DNA of 64,000 nt from contig URWY01000003.1 of NCBI GenBank assembly GCA_900551705.1, forward strand, positions 1 through 64,000. The letters are read 5' to 3'. The notes under the pieces were generated by a model that saw nothing but the letters and a program-made list of their open reading frames with translations, was not told where the DNA came from and searched no databases. Both the position numbers and the translations under genes were made by a program. The stretch is from an uncultured Bacillota bacterium (lineage in GTDB: Bacteria; Bacillota; Clostridia; Christensenellales; UBA1242). This document shows, in pieces, positions 18,701-26,749 of the stretch. How positions within the stretch are numbered: position 1 is the first letter of the stretch; every line of letters starts with the position of its first letter.

Positions 18701-21017
18701 TGGTGAAGATGAAGGCATAATTGAGTATTATTTATCTTCTAGCACGCCATTGCCATTGGGCGTAGAGTTAAATAACATTTTAACTGGCGCTCCAACAAGA
18801 GAAAGCGGAAAAGATGTTGGTATTTACAACTATTTAATCGGAACTTTGGCATTAATTGGCGACAGCGAAAACAATTACAATTTGATTTTCAATGGCGGCA
18901 AATTGACAATTTACACAAAAACTTTGACAATTCAAATCAACGATATTGAAAAAGTTTATGGTTCAACAGATCCTGAATTTACATATACTATTCTTGGTAA
19001 ATCAGGACTTGTTTTGAATATTCAATTTGTTAGACAAGTTGGTGAAAATGTTGGTGAATATAAAATTACAGGCATTTTGGATGACGATAACTACAATGTT
19101 GTGATTAACCCAGGCAAGTTGACAATTACTCCAGCAGAAATCACGATCAGAGCAAACTCAATCTTGAAAATTTATGGTGATGCTGACCCTGTTTTAACTT
19201 ATTATTTGTCAAACGGCATGCTTAAATTTGACGATAGATTGGAAGATGTTTTAACAGGTGAACTTGTTAGAGATTTAGGCAATTCTGTTGGTGTTTATTC
19301 AATCAAAATTGGCTCATTAAAGGCAAATAGTAACTATTCATTAAAGTTTTTGGGCAGCGATTTTGAAATTGTTGCAAAAGATTTGTATATAACAGCGAAT
19401 AAAATTGTTAAATATTATGATGAAACAAATGAACCAGAACTTACATATCAAGTTAGTGGCTTGCTTGCTGGTGATGAAATTATTGGTAGTTTAACGCGAG
19501 TGAGCGGCTCAATGCCAGGTGAATATGATATTGAAATCGGCACATTATCTGCCGAAAATTATAATATTGTTTTCACAAGTGCAAAGTTTGTTATTCAAAA
19601 GCGTAAAATAACAATCAAAATTAACCCAGTTTCTAAAATATTTGATGGAACAGACAGTGCGGAATTGACTTATTCGCTCAGCGGAAATATTTTGCAAGGC
19701 AGCGAACCGGTTGTGACATTGTTTAAAGAAAGCGGTGTGAATGTCGGTAAATACTTGATTAATGCACGCGTTGAAGGTGATATTTACGATGTTGAAATCA
19801 TCACAAATTATTTTGAGATATTAAAGCGTGATGTAACAATCAGAGCGGACAATTTTGAAATTGTTTATGGCGAAGAAATTCCAACTTTGACATATCGAGT
19901 TGAAGGCGACATTGAAAATAGTGAACTTCAAATCTCGCTTTATAGAACTCAAAGTAAAGCGGCAGGAGAATATACAATTTATTCTTCAATACTGCATTCA
20001 GATAACTACAATATCGTTTATGTTGAAGGAAAATTGACAATTAAAAAACTCAAATTGGTTATCAAGACGGGCAATTTTGTTAAGGTTTATGGCTCTGCCG
20101 ACCCAATATTTGATTATGAAATCATAGAAGGTTCAATAGTTGACCACGATATTTTGAATGGTGCAATTATTAGAGAACTTGGAGAAAATGTAGGAACATA
20201 TAAATTGATTTGCGAACTTGAAAATCCAAACTATGAAATTGACTTTTTAAGTGCAAGTTTATCAATTACAAGAAAAGAATTGACAATTGTAACATCTGTT
20301 ATGGACAAGGTGTTTGACGGCACAGATATTGCATATTTGAGAACTCCAACACTTGCTGGTGTAATCAATGGTGACGATGTTTATTTCGATTATGAAAGAG
20401 ATAAAGTTGCTAGATTTATTCAATCTGCTGTTGGTGACAACATTGCTGTAGTTGTTTATGGTGGAAAACTTAGTGGTGCAGATTGCGGAAATTATTATTT
20501 GACTTATCCAACTAATTTGACTGCAAACATAACAAATTCGATTGTTGAAGCAGCAGACCAAAAAGTTGCTAACGAACTTTTTATAAAAGCGTCAAATTCA
20601 AACACGCTTTTAAAACAAGGTTCAACATTGTTTGCATCTGAATACAAGGTAACAGACGCAGAAAAATCTGATTTTGGCAATTCAAAGAGCATTGTTGGAG
20701 CATATAATTTGTCACTTAAAGTTGGCAATCAAGATGTGCCAGAATCGGGCAAAGTTACAGTTAATATAAAGCCATATTCAAATGGTTTAAACAATGTTCA
20801 AGTTTTCCGTTTAAATTCGGACGGAACAAAAACACTTTTGAATGCAACTTACGAAGATGGCGTTATAAAATTTGAAACAGACGAAATGGGTACTTTTATC
20901 GTTGTTGCTGATAACGATAATTGGTTAAACATCACATTGATTGTTTCAGCGTCAGTTTTGCTCTTAACAATCGTTGGTTTTGTAATTAGTAAAAAAAGAA
21001 AAAAGAAAAAAGCATAA
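15756..21017 (+). CDS. 1753-aa MBG/YDG repeat surface protein with C-terminal membrane anchor
   Basis: A giant wall-spanning protein. Residues about 5-25 form a signal peptide. Residues 35-400 are a unique N-terminal region of unknown function. From about 400 to 1600 there are roughly fifteen tandem immunoglobulin-like modules. About eleven are MBG type (KxYGDxDPxLTYxxxxG...VGxYxIxxGxLxxxNYxIxFxxxxxxI) and about four YDG type (KxYDGT/KTYDK). The region after about 1600 is a terminal beta domain with DGTKTLLNATYEDGVIKF. Residues 1728-1745 form a transmembrane helix, followed by a KKRKKKKA tail. It lacks LPXTG. The modules form a stalk, and the N-terminal region is the likely functional tip (inference). 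A weak terminator follows. Confidence 0.85.
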   Translation: MKKKTAFISCFVLVAMLIVSFFCASYNNIGTIQAEIKGKEITKYVLTGYQDYYPYHYFDSLIGATYSKKIEYINENGELVSDFRAILANNDNYFGSDYCKGEASIYLAGEMETLAGTGHYYAYASAGLLAFENKDKSKLLISLSNGGVTSTAKSDKVHSGGKYAPDWVKTGKVFLTSKNDVLKFQFSTLEKSTAWIPADFAIFEPTINYGIEIDKITTETKGSTVSNGSLIKLEASHFLSKLSGESLIRYYQNIHEIEWEIVSGAENGQILGNYLSVSGKSGKIVVRPKCLKTTDGTDYIYGNSITFEINSSTVAVSAKSNFDEGVKVSGTGNYNQNRNVVLFLEILDGYSLLRVEDETGAQLSYNVTSSGKYRVVTRVTNQSKNLNIILKKTISVTNIIVKDKVYDKTDSAEIDQIIFDGGDLKHGVTVELSDLTVKFSSSLPGENIKISISGSLKLSGENAYMYELVGNLPSVTANILKRNIVVRAHDQAIEYGNTIPSLSYDIEGDMLAGEALIGELQVVCNGSIGTYKISIGTLSNSHYNIEFVEGTLTISKRKIEVTSIYIDNKTYDKVSELDLSKLHYTMTGSFLKSHNISLNISGIYSSLNAGECNVELSASLNGSDVQYYELIMESTTISAVIEARGLTINAITATKVYGDTDPTFEYNYKNSDLLSGDSITGSISRTSGEDVGEYTITQGTLSAANYNIVFNSAKFVITQREISISADAKSKIYGNNDPQLTYSLTNGTIVNNDDLGLTLTRVSGERIGSYAIKIASQINQNYKIYFTSSNLVITQRELNISVVANNKKYDGLLDAEVEIYINNDIAADNISLLLTAKFANKNVGYWVVNYYTTNNSLVTEFTSSLLKGQNIDCYKVNFSVTERANIDKRKVNVTIENKYLSKIFGEVNAGLIFDVENIVEGESLIGTLAREEGENVGFYNILKNTLTEANNPNYQIEYDFDFTFQILKRDLVIVVDDKTIEFGEDEGIIEYYLSSSTPLPLGVELNNILTGAPTRESGKDVGIYNYLIGTLALIGDSENNYNLIFNGGKLTIYTKTLTIQINDIEKVYGSTDPEFTYTILGKSGLVLNIQFVRQVGENVGEYKITGILDDDNYNVVINPGKLTITPAEITIRANSILKIYGDADPVLTYYLSNGMLKFDDRLEDVLTGELVRDLGNSVGVYSIKIGSLKANSNYSLKFLGSDFEIVAKDLYITANKIVKYYDETNEPELTYQVSGLLAGDEIIGSLTRVSGSMPGEYDIEIGTLSAENYNIVFTSAKFVIQKRKITIKINPVSKIFDGTDSAELTYSLSGNILQGSEPVVTLFKESGVNVGKYLINARVEGDIYDVEIITNYFEILKRDVTIRADNFEIVYGEEIPTLTYRVEGDIENSELQISLYRTQSKAAGEYTIYSSILHSDNYNIVYVEGKLTIKKLKLVIKTGNFVKVYGSADPIFDYEIIEGSIVDHDILNGAIIRELGENVGTYKLICELENPNYEIDFLSASLSITRKELTIVTSVMDKVFDGTDIAYLRTPTLAGVINGDDVYFDYERDKVARFIQSAVGDNIAVVVYGGKLSGADCGNYYLTYPTNLTANITNSIVEAADQKVANELFIKASNSNTLLKQGSTLFASEYKVTDAEKSDFGNSKSIVGAYNLSLKVGNQDVPESGKVTVNIKPYSNGLNNVQVFRLNSDGTKTLLNATYEDGVIKFETDEMGTFIVVADNDNWLNITLIVSASVLLLTIVGFVISKKRKKKKA

Positions 21018-21041
21018 AACACTTGCTTTTTCTTTTTTTTT
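21001..21041 (+). terminator. Intrinsic terminator after the MBG protein
   Basis: An imperfect stem (AAAAGAAAAAAGCA / TGCTTTTTCTTTT, one bulge) overlaps the Lys-rich C-terminal codons and runs into a T-tract. It may let through transcription into ylxM. Confidence 0.6.
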
Positions 21042-21074
21042 GTGTTATATTTGTAAAGCAAAAGGGCTTTACAC

Positions 21075-21326
21075 ATGGAAGAACTTAAAAAAACTGTTAT
21101 GTTTGGAGATTTGTTTGAACTTTATGGCAAACTTTTGTCGCCATCACAACAGCAAGTTGCCAATTTGTATTTTAATGACGATTTAACATTGTCAGAAATT
21201 GCTGAAATAGTCAATGTGTCTAGGCAAGCAATATTTGATAGTCTTAAAAAATCAGAAAAAAAACTTTTGGAAATTGAAAGTAAAGTCGGAGCGCTGAAAA
21301 TAATATCAGAATTAAAAAAGGGGTAA
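21075..21326 (+). CDS. ylxM: YlxM/p13-like DNA-binding protein of the SRP operon
   Basis: An 83-aa protein with a sigma-70 region-4-like helix-turn-helix (LTLSEIAEIVNVSRQAIFDSLKKSEKKL) preceded by YGKLLSPSQQQVANLYFNDD. This is the UPF0122/YlxM family, which associates with the signal recognition particle and is encoded directly upstream of ffh. Its length is a little below the usual 100-110 aa because the C-terminal tail is short. Its stop lies three bases before the ffh TTG start. AAGGG is upstream of the ATG. Confidence 0.9.
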   Translation: MEELKKTVMFGDLFELYGKLLSPSQQQVANLYFNDDLTLSEIAEIVNVSRQAIFDSLKKSEKKLLEIESKVGALKIISELKKG

Positions 21327-21329
21327 ATC

Positions 21330-22640
21330 TTGGCTATATTTGAAAGTCTAAGCGAAAAATTAAATCATGCTTTTTCAAAAATAATTCATCGCGGAAAGTT
21401 GACAGAACTTGAAATAAAAGATGCAATGAGAGAAGTCAAAATTGCTCTTTTAGAAGCCGATGTAAACTATTTGGTTGTGAAAAAATTCATTGCTAGCGTG
21501 TCCGAAAAGGCAGTTGGCGATGAAGTTATGAAAAGTTTAACACCAGCACAGCAAGTTATCAAAATTGTCAACGAAGAGTTGACAGCATTGATGGGCAGCA
21601 CAAATCAAAAACTTAATGTTGCTTCAAAACCACCAACAGTCATTATGATGTGCGGTTTGCAAGGTGCGGGAAAAACAACAATGTGCGCCAAACTTGCATA
21701 TCACTTGAAAAAGTCTGGCAAAAGGCCGCTTTTGGTTGCTTGTGATATTTATAGGCCAGCCGCAATTAATCAGTTGCAAGTGGTTGGAAAACAAGCAGGT
21801 GCAGAAGTTTTTGAACGCGGAACAGCAAATCCAGTTAAAACATCAAAAGAAGCCATTGCTTATGCCATTAAACAAGGTTTTGACACTATTATTATTGACA
21901 CAGCAGGCCGTTTGCACATCAATGAAGAATTGATGAAAGAACTTGAAAATATCAAGAAAGAAACGCAGCCAACAGAAATTTTGCTCACTGTTGACGCAAT
22001 GACTGGTCAAGACGCTGTAACTGTTGCAGAAGAATTCAATAATAAGTTAGACATCACTGGCGTGATTTTAACCAAATTAGATGGAGACACTCGTGGCGGT
22101 GCAGCATTGTCAATTAGGTCAATCACTGGTAAGCCAATCAAATTCTGCGGCGTTGGAGAAAAAATCGGCGATTTAGAGCCATTTTATCCAGACAGAATAG
22201 CAAGCCGTATTTTGGGCATGGGCGATGTTTTAACATTGATTGAACGCGCACAAGAAGCGGTTAGCGAAGAGCAAGCAAAAGAACTTGAAAAGAAATTTAG
22301 ACAAAATAGTTTTAACTTTGAAGACTATCTTGTTCAAATGGAAAATCTCAAAAAAATGGGCAATATGAAAGACCTTCTCGCTATGATTCCAGGTCTTGGC
22401 TCAAAACTTAAATCAATGCCAGACATTGACGAAAATGTTTTGAAGAAAAACAAAGCCATTATTCAGTCAATGACTGTTAAAGAGCGTAGAAATCCTGAAA
22501 TTTTGAAAGCCAGCCATAAAAAGAGAATTGCTCAGGGCAGTGGAACAGGCATTCAAGATGTTAACGCACTTTTGAAACAAATGGAACAATCAAAAGAACT
22601 TTTAAAACAAATGAAAAACAAAAAAGGATTTAGATTTTAA
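21330..22640 (+). CDS. ffh: Signal recognition particle protein Ffh
   Basis: SRP54 GTPase that binds signal sequences of nascent membrane and secreted proteins and delivers ribosomes to FtsY. Its N domain (1-90) is followed by the G domain with P-loop GLQGAGKT (109-116), DTAGRL, TKLDGDTRGGAALS and GVGEKIGDLEPF. The methionine-rich M domain (about 300-436) has MKDLLAMIPG and MKNKKGFRF. The TTG start is supported by AAGGGG at the end of ylxM. The 436 aa are normal. No SRP RNA gene was recognised in the window. Confidence 0.97.
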   Translation: MAIFESLSEKLNHAFSKIIHRGKLTELEIKDAMREVKIALLEADVNYLVVKKFIASVSEKAVGDEVMKSLTPAQQVIKIVNEELTALMGSTNQKLNVASKPPTVIMMCGLQGAGKTTMCAKLAYHLKKSGKRPLLVACDIYRPAAINQLQVVGKQAGAEVFERGTANPVKTSKEAIAYAIKQGFDTIIIDTAGRLHINEELMKELENIKKETQPTEILLTVDAMTGQDAVTVAEEFNNKLDITGVILTKLDGDTRGGAALSIRSITGKPIKFCGVGEKIGDLEPFYPDRIASRILGMGDVLTLIERAQEAVSEEQAKELEKKFRQNSFNFEDYLVQMENLKKMGNMKDLLAMIPGLGSKLKSMPDIDENVLKKNKAIIQSMTVKERRNPEILKASHKKRIAQGSGTGIQDVNALLKQMEQSKELLKQMKNKKGFRF

Positions 22641-22690
22641 TAGGTATTTCGCAGAATATGCTTAATATATAAATTTTATAGGAGGAAAGT

Positions 22691-22942
22691 ATGTCAGTTA
22701 AAATTCGTTTAACAAGAAAAGGAGATAAAAAATCACCTTTTTACAGAGTTGTAGTTGCAGATTCTAGGTCACCAAGAGATGGTAGATTTATCGACATCAT
22801 CGGAACTTACAATCCATTAACAAACCCTGCTGAAATCAAAATTGATGCTGATAAGGCAAACAAATGGTTGTCAAACGGCGCTGTTCCAACAGAAACAGCA
22901 AAATCACTTTTGGTTAAATCTGGAATTATTGAAAATAAATAG
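22691..22942 (+). CDS. rpsP: 30S ribosomal protein bS16
   Basis: An 83-aa protein with the bS16 signature [32 protein letters not shown] and IGTYNP. It is part of the 30S body. A strong AGGAGG precedes the ATG. It lies between ffh and khpA in the conserved Firmicutes order. Confidence 0.97.
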   Translation: MSVKIRLTRKGDKKSPFYRVVVADSRSPRDGRFIDIIGTYNPLTNPAEIKIDADKANKWLSNGAVPTETAKSLLVKSGIIENK

Positions 22943-22954
22943 TAGGTGAGTTAT

Positions 22955-23188
22955 ATGAAAGAAATTGTTGAATATATAGCAAAAAGCCTTGCAGATTATC
23001 CAGATGAAGTGGAAGTTTCAGTTGAAGCCGAAGGCTCAACTGATGTTGTTCACATCAGAGTTCTCCCAGAAGATATGGGAAAAGTGATTGGCAAAGGCGG
23101 AAAAATCGCAACAAGCATAAGAACAATCGTCAAATCTTTGGCACAAAAGCAAAACAGACGCATTGTTGTTAAAATTGAAGAAAAATAA
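22955..23188 (+). CDS. khpA: KH-domain RNA-binding protein KhpA
   Basis: A 77-aa single KH domain with the RNA-binding loop GKVIGKGGKIA, so the usual GxxG is intact. The KhpA partner KhpB is known to act on cell elongation and RNA regulation in Firmicutes. I choose ATG 22955 because AGGTGAG lies just before it; the in-frame GTG 22946 would overlap that site. In most Firmicutes rimM, trmD and rplS follow, but here the operon ends at a terminator. Confidence 0.93.
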   Translation: MKEIVEYIAKSLADYPDEVEVSVEAEGSTDVVHIRVLPEDMGKVIGKGGKIATSIRTIVKSLAQKQNRRIVVKIEEK

Positions 23189-23229
23189 GCCCACTAAGTG
23201 GCAGTTTTGTGTGCAAAATAAACAAATTT

Positions 23230-23263
23230 AAAATCAACCGGATACAAAATTGGGTTGATTTTT
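23230..23263 (+). terminator. Intrinsic terminator of the ffh-rpsP-khpA operon
   Basis: A 10-bp stem (AAAATCAACC / GGTTGATTTT) with a 12-nt loop is followed by T-rich sequence. It lies between convergent khpA and sigK. Confidence 0.85.
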
Positions 23264-23267
23264 GTTT

Positions 23268-23969
23268 TTATGAGAAAGTGCCTTGATTTTCAACTTCGTT
23301 ACGAATTGTTTCAAGAGCTTTTGTTTCCAATCGCGAGATATATGAGCGTGAAATGCCAAGTTTTTGAGCGACTTCGCGTTGAGGCAGGGCAGGACAACCT
23401 TCCAAGCCATAGCGATATTTTATAATCTCATATTCACGCTCCGGCAAAACTTTTTTTATGAGAGTTGACATTTTTTCAGTTAAAATATTGCTTTCAACAA
23501 CATCTTCCACTTCGCCTTCTATCGTTGGAATTATGTCCATGAGTTCAATATCGTTGCCGTCTTTGTCTTCGCCTAAACATTCTTGCAAAGACATAGTTTG
23601 TTTATGTTTTTTATTGACGCGAATAAGCATCAAAATCTCGTTTTCAATACATCTTGCGGCGTAGGTTGACAATTGCGTTCCTTTGCCGTATTCAAAGGAA
23701 TTTATGGCCTTTATCAGCCCGATAGAGCCCACTGAAATTAGATCGTCTGCTTCGCCAGCGCCAGAATATTTTTTTACAATATGTGCAACTAAGCGCAAAT
23801 TGTGGCTGATTAAAATATCTTTTGCCTTTTTATCGCCAGCCTTAAAGGCTTCAAAGTATTTTTTTTCATCTTCTGGCGAAAGCGGTTTTGGAAAGCCAGA
23901 TGCTGTGTTGACAAAAGATGAAAAGAGCAAAATCTTGTGCATAAAAGAGATAAAATTTTCAAAAATCAT
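23268..23969 (-). CDS. sigK: Sporulation sigma factor, SigK-type
   Basis: An RNA polymerase sigma-70 factor of the sporulation subfamily. The sequence FPKPLSxxEEKKY, ISHNLRLVAHIVKKY, DLISVGSIGLIKAINSF, LSTYAARCIENEILM and EVAQKLGISRSYISRLETKAL matches SigK, the late mother-cell factor, more closely than SigE, F or G. The hydrophobic N-terminal extension (ISFMHKILLFSSFVNTASG) resembles the SigK pro-sequence. I choose ATG 23969 (233 aa) because GGAG lies five bases upstream. The gene is in one piece, with no intervening element of the kind known to split sigK in some species. It is the main evidence for a spore-forming lifestyle. Confidence 0.88.
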   Translation of the reverse strand: MIFENFISFMHKILLFSSFVNTASGFPKPLSPEDEKKYFEAFKAGDKKAKDILISHNLRLVAHIVKKYSGAGEADDLISVGSIGLIKAINSFEYGKGTQLSTYAARCIENEILMLIRVNKKHKQTMSLQECLGEDKDGNDIELMDIIPTIEGEVEDVVESNILTEKMSTLIKKVLPEREYEIIKYRYGLEGCPALPQREVAQKLGISRSYISRLETKALETIRNEVENQGTFS

Positions 23970-24215
23970 ACAAACTCCACATTCTTTTTTGTAAAATTTA
24001 TCGTTGCTATTAAAACAACTTAAAAATAACAAATTAGGAAAACGGCATTCTCCATATTGCTTTTTTGTATTTATATGTTTTAACTTGTCGAAATTTGACT
24101 GATTGTGAAAAATTTTTGTGCTGCTAAATACAAAATTTGTTGAATGTTGACGAAATTTATTGTAAATATATTTTTAAATAATTGCTAAAATATTATGAAA
24201 ACTTGGTGTTATTTT

Positions 24216-24244
24216 TTTACAAAAATGCTAAACTATGCTAAAAT
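24216..24244 (+). promoter_or_regulatory. Promoter of the shikimate-kinase-like/tkt operon
   Basis: TTTACA and TAAAAT are 17 bp apart, with TGC before the -10. It lies about 20 bases upstream of ATG 24265. Confidence 0.75.
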
Positions 24245-24264
24245 ATTTTTATAGGGAAGAAAAT

Positions 24265-24756
24265 ATGGTTAATGAAAAAAATATAATAATTGTTGGTTTG
24301 TCTAACGAATTCGTGAAATTCGGAGCAAATCTTTTGGCGGAGAAATTGGGATACTACAACTTAGATGTTGATAGTATGCTTGAATACACGCTAATGGATA
24401 GAATCAAAATGAAGCAGGTTTGCGGCGTCAAATATTTGGACGAGCAAGAAAAGAAAGTTATAAAAAGTTTGAACGACTACGAAAAAACGGTGATGTCTAT
24501 TAAACTGGACACTTTTGCTGCGAATATTAAAAGTTTGCAAGATAATAACATGCTTGTCTATCTTTCATTCAATAAAAAGCAGGTTAAAGATTTAAATAAA
24601 CTTTTGACAAACGAATTTAAGACAGAAATCACTCTTAACGATTTATTATTTCAAGAACATGATAAATATTTGAAAAAAAATTGTGATATTATTTTGAAAT
24701 GTGATATAAATAATATTGAAGAAAGTTTTAACGAATTGATAGAAAAAATTAAATAA
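24265..24756 (+). CDS. Shikimate-kinase-like protein without a P-loop
   Basis: A 163-aa protein (start ATG 24265 after AGGGAAG) with the layout of shikimate kinase/AAA-type small kinases: first strand NIIIVGLSNE, helix ANLLAEKLGYYNLDVDSML, and a following basic-acidic helical part. The strand-loop-helix begins correctly, and LAEKLGYYNLDVDSMLE matches the LAxxLGxxFxDxDxxIE pattern. The P-loop GxxGxGKS is replaced by GLSNEFVKFG with no GK[ST], so ATP binding in the usual way is unlikely. It is followed 16 bases later by transketolase, which supplies erythrose 4-phosphate to the shikimate pathway. A regulatory or structural role is possible, but no function is assigned. Similarity is by eye and moderate. 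Confidence 0.55.
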   Translation: MVNEKNIIIVGLSNEFVKFGANLLAEKLGYYNLDVDSMLEYTLMDRIKMKQVCGVKYLDEQEKKVIKSLNDYEKTVMSIKLDTFAANIKSLQDNNMLVYLSFNKKQVKDLNKLLTNEFKTEITLNDLLFQEHDKYLKKNCDIILKCDINNIEESFNELIEKIK

Positions 24757-24772
24757 ACTTTGGGAGTTTGTT

Positions 24773-26749
24773 GTGAAAATTGATAACAAAAGTATAAATG
24801 TCGCTAGATGTGTCGCCAGCGAGACTATTTCTAATGCAAATTCAGGTCATACAGGAGTGGCTCTTAGTGCCGCGACTATTTTATATTCGCTTTTTAAAGA
24901 CCACTATGTGTTTAGCACAAATGACAATCTGTTTTTGAATAGGGACAGGTTTATTTTGTCGGCTGGGCACGCGTCTGCTTTGTATTATACTCTTGAAAAT
25001 ATGTTCGGCTACGATATTACCATTGAAGATTTGATGGATTATAGAAAGTATGACAGCAAAACCCCAGGTCACCCAGAATTTGGCAGCACACCAGGTGTTG
25101 AAGCAACAACCGGGCCGCTTGGACAGGGCATTGCAAACGGCGTGGGTATGGCTATTGCTGAAACCATGCTTGCTGAGCGTTTTAATGTGCTTGACGACCC
25201 AATCTTTTCAAACTATACCTATGTCTTTGCTGGAGATGGTTGTTTTATGGAAGGCGTGGCGCTCGAAGCAATCAGCCTTGCAGGCACTCTCAAACTCAAT
25301 AAATTGATTGTTTTATACGACTGCAACAGCATGACAATGGACGGCAAACTCGGCGATGTCAACGCAGAAGATGTAGCAAGAAAATTTATCGCTCAAAATT
25401 GGAATGTTATCTATGTCAAAAATGGTAACAACTACAAAGCCGTAACAAAAGCAATCGGAAAAGCAAAACAATCGAAAGATAAACCTACAATCGTCATTTT
25501 TAAAACCATTTTAGGCTATGGAAGCGACTATGCAAACAATCCAATCATTCACGGAATGGCTCTTAAAAGCGACGAAGTAACTTTCTTGCGTCAAAGGTTG
25601 TTCTTGGAAGGCAAAGCCTTTGAAATTCCAGAAGATGTCAAAAAACATTGTATTCAAAGCAAAATAAGAAACGAAAAAATCGAAATGGATTGGCGCAAAA
25701 AGGTCAATTTGTATTCAAAAACAAATCCAGAACTTTATAAAAAGTTGGCAGTCTTTATTGACAGTAAATATTATGATGTTGAAAAACTGGTCGGCACAAA
25801 GATTAAAGATAAAAAAATCAGCGGTAGAAACGCTAATTCAATAATTTTAAACTTGCTCGCAGATAAATATCCAAATATCGTTGGCGGAACGGCCGATGTC
25901 GCTTGCTCAACAAGAGCATATATCGGCGATGATGACGATTATAGCACAACAAATCGTAGGGGCAGAAACATCAAATTCGGTATAAGAGAACACGCAATGG
26001 CTGCTATCGCGAACGGAATTAGTTTGTATGCAGGGCTTAAAGTGTTTGTTTCAACCTTTTTATCGTTCTCAAATTACATGATTCCAGCAATCAGGCTCAG
26101 TGCAATGATGAAACAGCCAGTTTTGTATATCTTCACGCACGACAGCATTATGGTCGGCGAAGATGGCCCAACTCATCAACCAGTTGAACAATTAGCACAA
26201 CTAAGGGCAATTCCTGATGTAAATGTTTGCAGACCATGTGACTCTCACGAACTCACAGCCTGCTATAATATCGCGCTCAACTCAACTTTACCAACTTGTT
26301 TGGTGCTTTCAAGGCAAGATTTAACCGAACAAAAAATCGAGCCAACAAAGGCAATGAAGGGCGGTTATGTTTTGGAAAAAGACAGCGGCAAGCCACAATT
26401 TGTGCTTTATGCCACTGGCAGCGAAGTTGAACTCGCAATGGGCGTGAAAAGAGAATTTAACAAACTTGGCGTGAAATGTGCAGTTGTTTCATTCCCTTGC
26501 ATTGAAGAATTTGAAAGGCAAACTGAAAGTTATAAGAACTCAACCCTTATGAAAGAGTGTAAATATCGCTTTGCGATTGAAGCATCATCAGACAATGTTT
26601 GGTATAAGTATGTCGGCAATGACGGCAAAGTGATAAACATCACAAAATTTGGTAAAAGCGGCAAGGGCAGCGATGTCTATAAACGCTATGGCTTCTCAGT
26701 TGCAAATATCAAAAAAGAAATCATGAAAACAGCAAAAATCAACATTTAA
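24773..26749 (+). CDS. tkt: Transketolase
   Basis: A thiamine-diphosphate enzyme that moves two-carbon units between sugar phosphates in the pentose phosphate pathway. The 658 aa contain the full-length fold: GHTG near the N-terminus (GHPG in most), GPLGQGIANGVGMAIAE, the ThDP signature GDGCFMEGVALEAISLAG, the pyrimidine-domain FVSTFLSFSNYM, HDSIMVGEDGPTHQPVEQL, and a C-terminal domain with LYATGSEVELA. It starts with GTG after GGAG. The stop codon overlaps that of the convergent SLOG-like gene, and its terminator hairpin lies inside that gene. Confidence 0.95.
   Translation: MKIDNKSINVARCVASETISNANSGHTGVALSAATILYSLFKDHYVFSTNDNLFLNRDRFILSAGHASALYYTLENMFGYDITIEDLMDYRKYDSKTPGHPEFGSTPGVEATTGPLGQGIANGVGMAIAETMLAERFNVLDDPIFSNYTYVFAGDGCFMEGVALEAISLAGTLKLNKLIVLYDCNSMTMDGKLGDVNAEDVARKFIAQNWNVIYVKNGNNYKAVTKAIGKAKQSKDKPTIVIFKTILGYGSDYANNPIIHGMALKSDEVTFLRQRLFLEGKAFEIPEDVKKHCIQSKIRNEKIEMDWRKKVNLYSKTNPELYKKLAVFIDSKYYDVEKLVGTKIKDKKISGRNANSIILNLLADKYPNIVGGTADVACSTRAYIGDDDDYSTTNRRGRNIKFGIREHAMAAIANGISLYAGLKVFVSTFLSFSNYMIPAIRLSAMMKQPVLYIFTHDSIMVGEDGPTHQPVEQLAQLRAIPDVNVCRPCDSHELTACYNIALNSTLPTCLVLSRQDLTEQKIEPTKAMKGGYVLEKDSGKPQFVLYATGSEVELAMGVKREFNKLGVKCAVVSFPCIEEFERQTESYKNSTLMKECKYRFAIEASSDNVWYKYVGNDGKVINITKFGKSGKGSDVYKRYGFSVANIKKEIMKTAKINI

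Noticed and set aside
20849..21076. Minus-strand frame over the MBG protein's C-terminus
   Set aside because: It is the mirror of the Lys-rich tail and membrane helix, with no start signal.
22691..23188. Search for an SRP RNA or tRNA near the dnaX and ffh clusters
   Set aside because: No cloverleaf or SRP domain IV sequence was seen in the intergenic regions.
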